From Lachnospiraceae bacterium (GTDB lineage Bacteria > Bacillota > Clostridia > Lachnospirales > Lachnospiraceae): 6,626 nucleotides of DNA. Where the stretch lies: positions 1 to 6,626 of the forward strand of contig CAAGFP010000150.1 of NCBI GenBank assembly GCA_900769175.1. Direction: 5' to 3'. The position numbers and the translations under genes are program-made. The notes under the pieces are model-generated. The model was not told the DNA's origin and ran no database searches. It was given only the letters and a program-made list of their open reading frames with translations. This document shows positions 4,665 to 6,626 of this stretch, one piece after another. Position 1 is the first letter of the stretch, and every line of letters starts with the position of its first letter.

Positions 4665-5966
4665 ATGGATTTATCAGCATCACTGTTTATTGCGGCTTCC
4701 TTTGCTATATTATGTACATTCTATATCGGTAAAAGAATACTTACAATAGACTTTTCGGAATACTCTTCTAAAAACTCTAAAAAAGCCAAACTTGAAAGAT
4801 TGCTTGCGAAAAAGGACACTCCCCTTCTGGATTCAAAAATCCGAAGAGATATAAGAAAAGCCTTTGAAAGAATTTTGATACCGCTCGGGAAAGCGGATCA
4901 AAAGCTTCTCCCCGCAAGAATGGATATGGCATTCCGAAAAAAAATCGTCAGTCAAATCAACAGACTTAATAAGAATAAACTTTGCCGCAAAATATACGTT
5001 ACGGATGTTGTTCCCGTTCCTAAAAATGACTTTGAAACATGGAACGATGACGGCAGAGAATGGCGTGAATCGGTTTTGATGTGCAGCACGCTTGAGCGTT
5101 TTGAGTCAACCGAAGACAACAAGGTTCAGCATGAGATATACCGTAAAAATTCGTATCTCAGAATACTTCAGTCAAGACACGTTCGCCGCACCGATCAAAA
5201 AGAAAACAAGAAAAGCTATTATAACGATATGTTAAGAATAACCTGCCCGTCCTGCGGAGCAAGTGTCAAGCTTGACAGTCAGCAGGTTACCTGTGAATAC
5301 TGCGGCGCCGTTATTAAAAACGAGTTTTACGATTGGCAGACCGAAACGTTTGAGATTTACGAATCTATCGGTACAAATCTGAAAAGATTTTTGCAACTGC
5401 TTGTGTCCGGCTGTATACTTTTCTTATGTGTGTTCCTGTGTTTGTATTTAATCGAGGATACCGAGATTTCTCTTGCTGCCGGAGTCGGTGCGGCGGTTCT
5501 GGCTTTTGGAGTAATCATCACACCGATTATCTACGGAAGAGTCAAGCAAGAAAGGCTTGCCGGAAAAATCACAAGATATTCCGAAAATTATCTCAGAGCC
5601 TGCTTAAACGAATATTTTTGGGAAAATGAAAACGTTGAAAACCTGCTTGACTTCAGCGTTGGTACAATCAAGCTATTAAAAGTTACCCACACAGAAGAAA
5701 CAACAACCGTTACGGCTGACATTTTCGGAACAAAAACCTTTCTTCCCGAAAATCAAAAGCCGTATACAGAAAAATTTAAAAAGAGATTGATCTTGCAAAG
5801 GGCAAGATATCCCGAAAAACGAAAAGCGGACGGCGAGTTCTTTACCGAAAAGGATTGCCCGTCCTGCGGCGCCAATTTTATGCCTGATGAAAACAACTGC
5901 TGTTCGTTTTGTGGGTTTGGCTTACAGGTCAACAATGCAAAATGGATTGTGCAGAAAAATAATTAA
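4665..5966 (+). CDS. Membrane protein with two zinc ribbons and an internal duplication
   Basis: A 433-residue protein. It has an N-terminal membrane helix (about 4-22), a helical and strand-rich domain (55-175), zinc ribbon 1 (Cys194, Cys197, Cys210, Cys213), two membrane helices (about 242-262 and 268-290), a second soluble domain (300-385) and zinc ribbon 2 (Cys398, Cys401, Cys413, Cys416). Both ribbons follow the CPSCGA...C..CG pattern, are preceded by a similar ILQ segment (YLRILQSRHVR; RLILQRARYPE) and are followed by a Trp. The soluble domains resemble Tim44-like domains of bacterial zinc-ribbon membrane proteins; this is tentative. The two ribbons should face the same side, probably the cytoplasm. 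The start at 4665 has AGAGGT 6-7 nt upstream. Function unknown. Confidence 0.8.
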   Translation: MDLSASLFIAASFAILCTFYIGKRILTIDFSEYSSKNSKKAKLERLLAKKDTPLLDSKIRRDIRKAFERILIPLGKADQKLLPARMDMAFRKKIVSQINRLNKNKLCRKIYVTDVVPVPKNDFETWNDDGREWRESVLMCSTLERFESTEDNKVQHEIYRKNSYLRILQSRHVRRTDQKENKKSYYNDMLRITCPSCGASVKLDSQQVTCEYCGAVIKNEFYDWQTETFEIYESIGTNLKRFLQLLVSGCILFLCVFLCLYLIEDTEISLAAGVGAAVLAFGVIITPIIYGRVKQERLAGKITRYSENYLRACLNEYFWENENVENLLDFSVGTIKLLKVTHTEETTTVTADIFGTKTFLPENQKPYTEKFKKRLILQRARYPEKRKADGEFFTEKDCPSCGANFMPDENNCCSFCGFGLQVNNAKWIVQKNN

Positions 5967-5984
5967 TAAACGGAGGATCACATT

Positions 5985-6168
5985 ATGGGACTGTTTGACA
6001 AAAAAATACTGCGACATCTGCGGTGAGAAAATCGGACTTCTCGGAAACCGCAAGCTGGAGGACGGGAATCTCTGCAAGGACTGTGCAAGAAAACTCTCGC
6101 CGTTTTTCAGCGAGCGGCGCAACTCGACCGTAGAGGACATTAAGCGTCAGCCGGGTTATAAGGAGTAA
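5985..6168 (+). pseudogene. DUF4428-type zinc-binding gene, frameshifted in an A7 run
   Basis: A perfect start (GGAGG at 5972-5976, 8 nt spacing, ATG at 5985) reads MGLFDKK and then meets TGA at 6024-6026 after 13 codons. Removing one A from the A7 run (6000-6006) restores a 60-residue protein continuing YCDICGEKIGLLGNRKLEDG, then CKDCARKLSPFF and STVEDIKRQ. This is the DUF4428 zinc-finger domain (Cys9, Cys12, Cys30, Cys33 in the repaired protein). The 184-nt length is not divisible by three, consistent with a one-base insertion. Even repaired, it ends soon after the zinc-binding domain, whereas relatives I recall continue further. The cause could be true inactivation, a homopolymer sequencing error, or a reversible on/off tract. 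A TTG at 5995 is in the open frame but 18 nt from the ribosome binding site. Confidence 0.75.
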
Positions 6169-6172
6169 CGCA

Positions 6173-6626
6173 ATGCACATACCGCTCATGGAAACTCAAA
6201 AGGTTCAGATTGAAGAGTTTGAAAAAGCTCTGGAAGAGTCTAAAATTCAAAATCACATTGAATATGATGTCCGCGACTGGCTTTATGTTCCGAATCACTA
6301 CGGAGAATACCGTTACATACTCGGCACAACGGGCAAAAAGCCGCTAATCTGCATCGGTATAAACCCATCGACCGCCGCACCGAACAAGCTGGATAATACC
6401 CTTAAATCGGTTGAACGCATTGCGAAAGGGAACGGCTTTGATTCCTTTATCATGTTCAATGTCTATGCCCAGCGCGCAACTCGACCGCAGGATATGGACA
6501 AAATACTGAACGAAGAGCTTCACCGTGAAAATATGAAAGCGTTCGATTACGTTCTTTCGCTTTATGAGGGGGAACCCCCGGCGGTATGGGCGGCATGGTG
6601 GAATATTGTTGAAATGCCGCCCTACC
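6173..6626 (+). CDS. DUF1643-family protein (3' end beyond the window)
   Basis: The first 151 residues of a DUF1643 protein, open to the window end. The visible hallmarks are YRYILG (46-51), LICIGINPSTA (58-68) with Asp74 and Thr76 in the LDNT segment, then a central strand leading to NVYAQRATRP (96-105), and AVWAAWWN (137-144). The conserved NPSTA and N.YA.RAT motifs make the family call firm. Its biochemical function is not established, to my knowledge. AAGGAG (6160-6165) lies 7 nt before the ATG at 6173 and inside the end of the DUF4428 frame, whose stop is 4 nt upstream, so translation may be coupled. An in-frame ATG at 6188 is a less likely start. Confidence 0.88.
   Translation, partial: MHIPLMETQKVQIEEFEKALEESKIQNHIEYDVRDWLYVPNHYGEYRYILGTTGKKPLICIGINPSTAAPNKLDNTLKSVERIAKGNGFDSFIMFNVYAQRATRPQDMDKILNEELHRENMKAFDYVLSLYEGEPPAVWAAWWNIVEMPPY

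Noticed and set aside
5985..6026. Programmed ribosomal frameshift in the DUF4428 gene
   Set aside because: The needed shift is +1, whereas A-rich slippery runs usually give -1 shifts; no stimulatory structure or slow codon is evident, so a simple insertion or sequencing error is preferred.
6568..6579. GGGGGAACCCCC palindrome in the DUF1643 gene
   Set aside because: It has only a 2-nt loop, lies inside an open coding frame, and is not followed by a T-run, so it is not a terminator.

Overview
The window looks like DNA from a low-to-moderate GC member of the Clostridia (Firmicutes), probably a gut-type Lachnospiraceae or Oscillospiraceae. The grounds are strong AGGAGG ribosome binding sites about 8 nt from the starts, a Tn916-type integrase and excisionase set, and small membrane and zinc-ribbon proteins of a kind common in that class. 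No species can be named from the sequence. Every gene I accept lies on the + strand.

Region 1 (about 1-2893) is the integrase-proximal end of an integrative element, probably an integrative and conjugative element of the Tn916 superfamily. It carries five tandem, related but diverged genes for Tn916 Xis-type winged-helix proteins (47-268, 366-599, 621-833, 849-1082, 1095-1346), followed by one complete tyrosine integrase (1359-2618). Genes 2-5 and int are packed with 12-21 nt gaps, and some stop codons merge with the next ribosome binding site. A hairpin with a T-run separates gene 1 from gene 2. The integrase keeps all its expected catalytic residues. Five excisionase paralogs before one integrase is the most unusual feature here.

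Region 2 (2619-2893) is a short non-coding or weakly coding stretch rich in direct repeats: two tandem 9-mers, three tandem 10-mers, two tandem 13-mers, and a separated 12-bp direct repeat (2654-2665 and 2882-2893). It sits where a Tn916-like element would have its attachment end and recombinase arm sites. Composition appears to rise in GC just after it.

Region 3 (2859-6626) looks like the recipient chromosome, although it could be another accessory block. It holds a lipoprotein whose extreme 5' end overlaps the repeats and may be chimeric, a two-helix small membrane protein, a DUF3592-like membrane protein, a membrane protein with two zinc ribbons and an apparent internal duplication, a DUF4428-type zinc-binding gene broken by one extra A in an A7 run, and the start of a DUF1643-family gene that runs off the window. 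The genes are co-oriented and mostly close together, so they may be co-transcribed. Their joint function is unknown.
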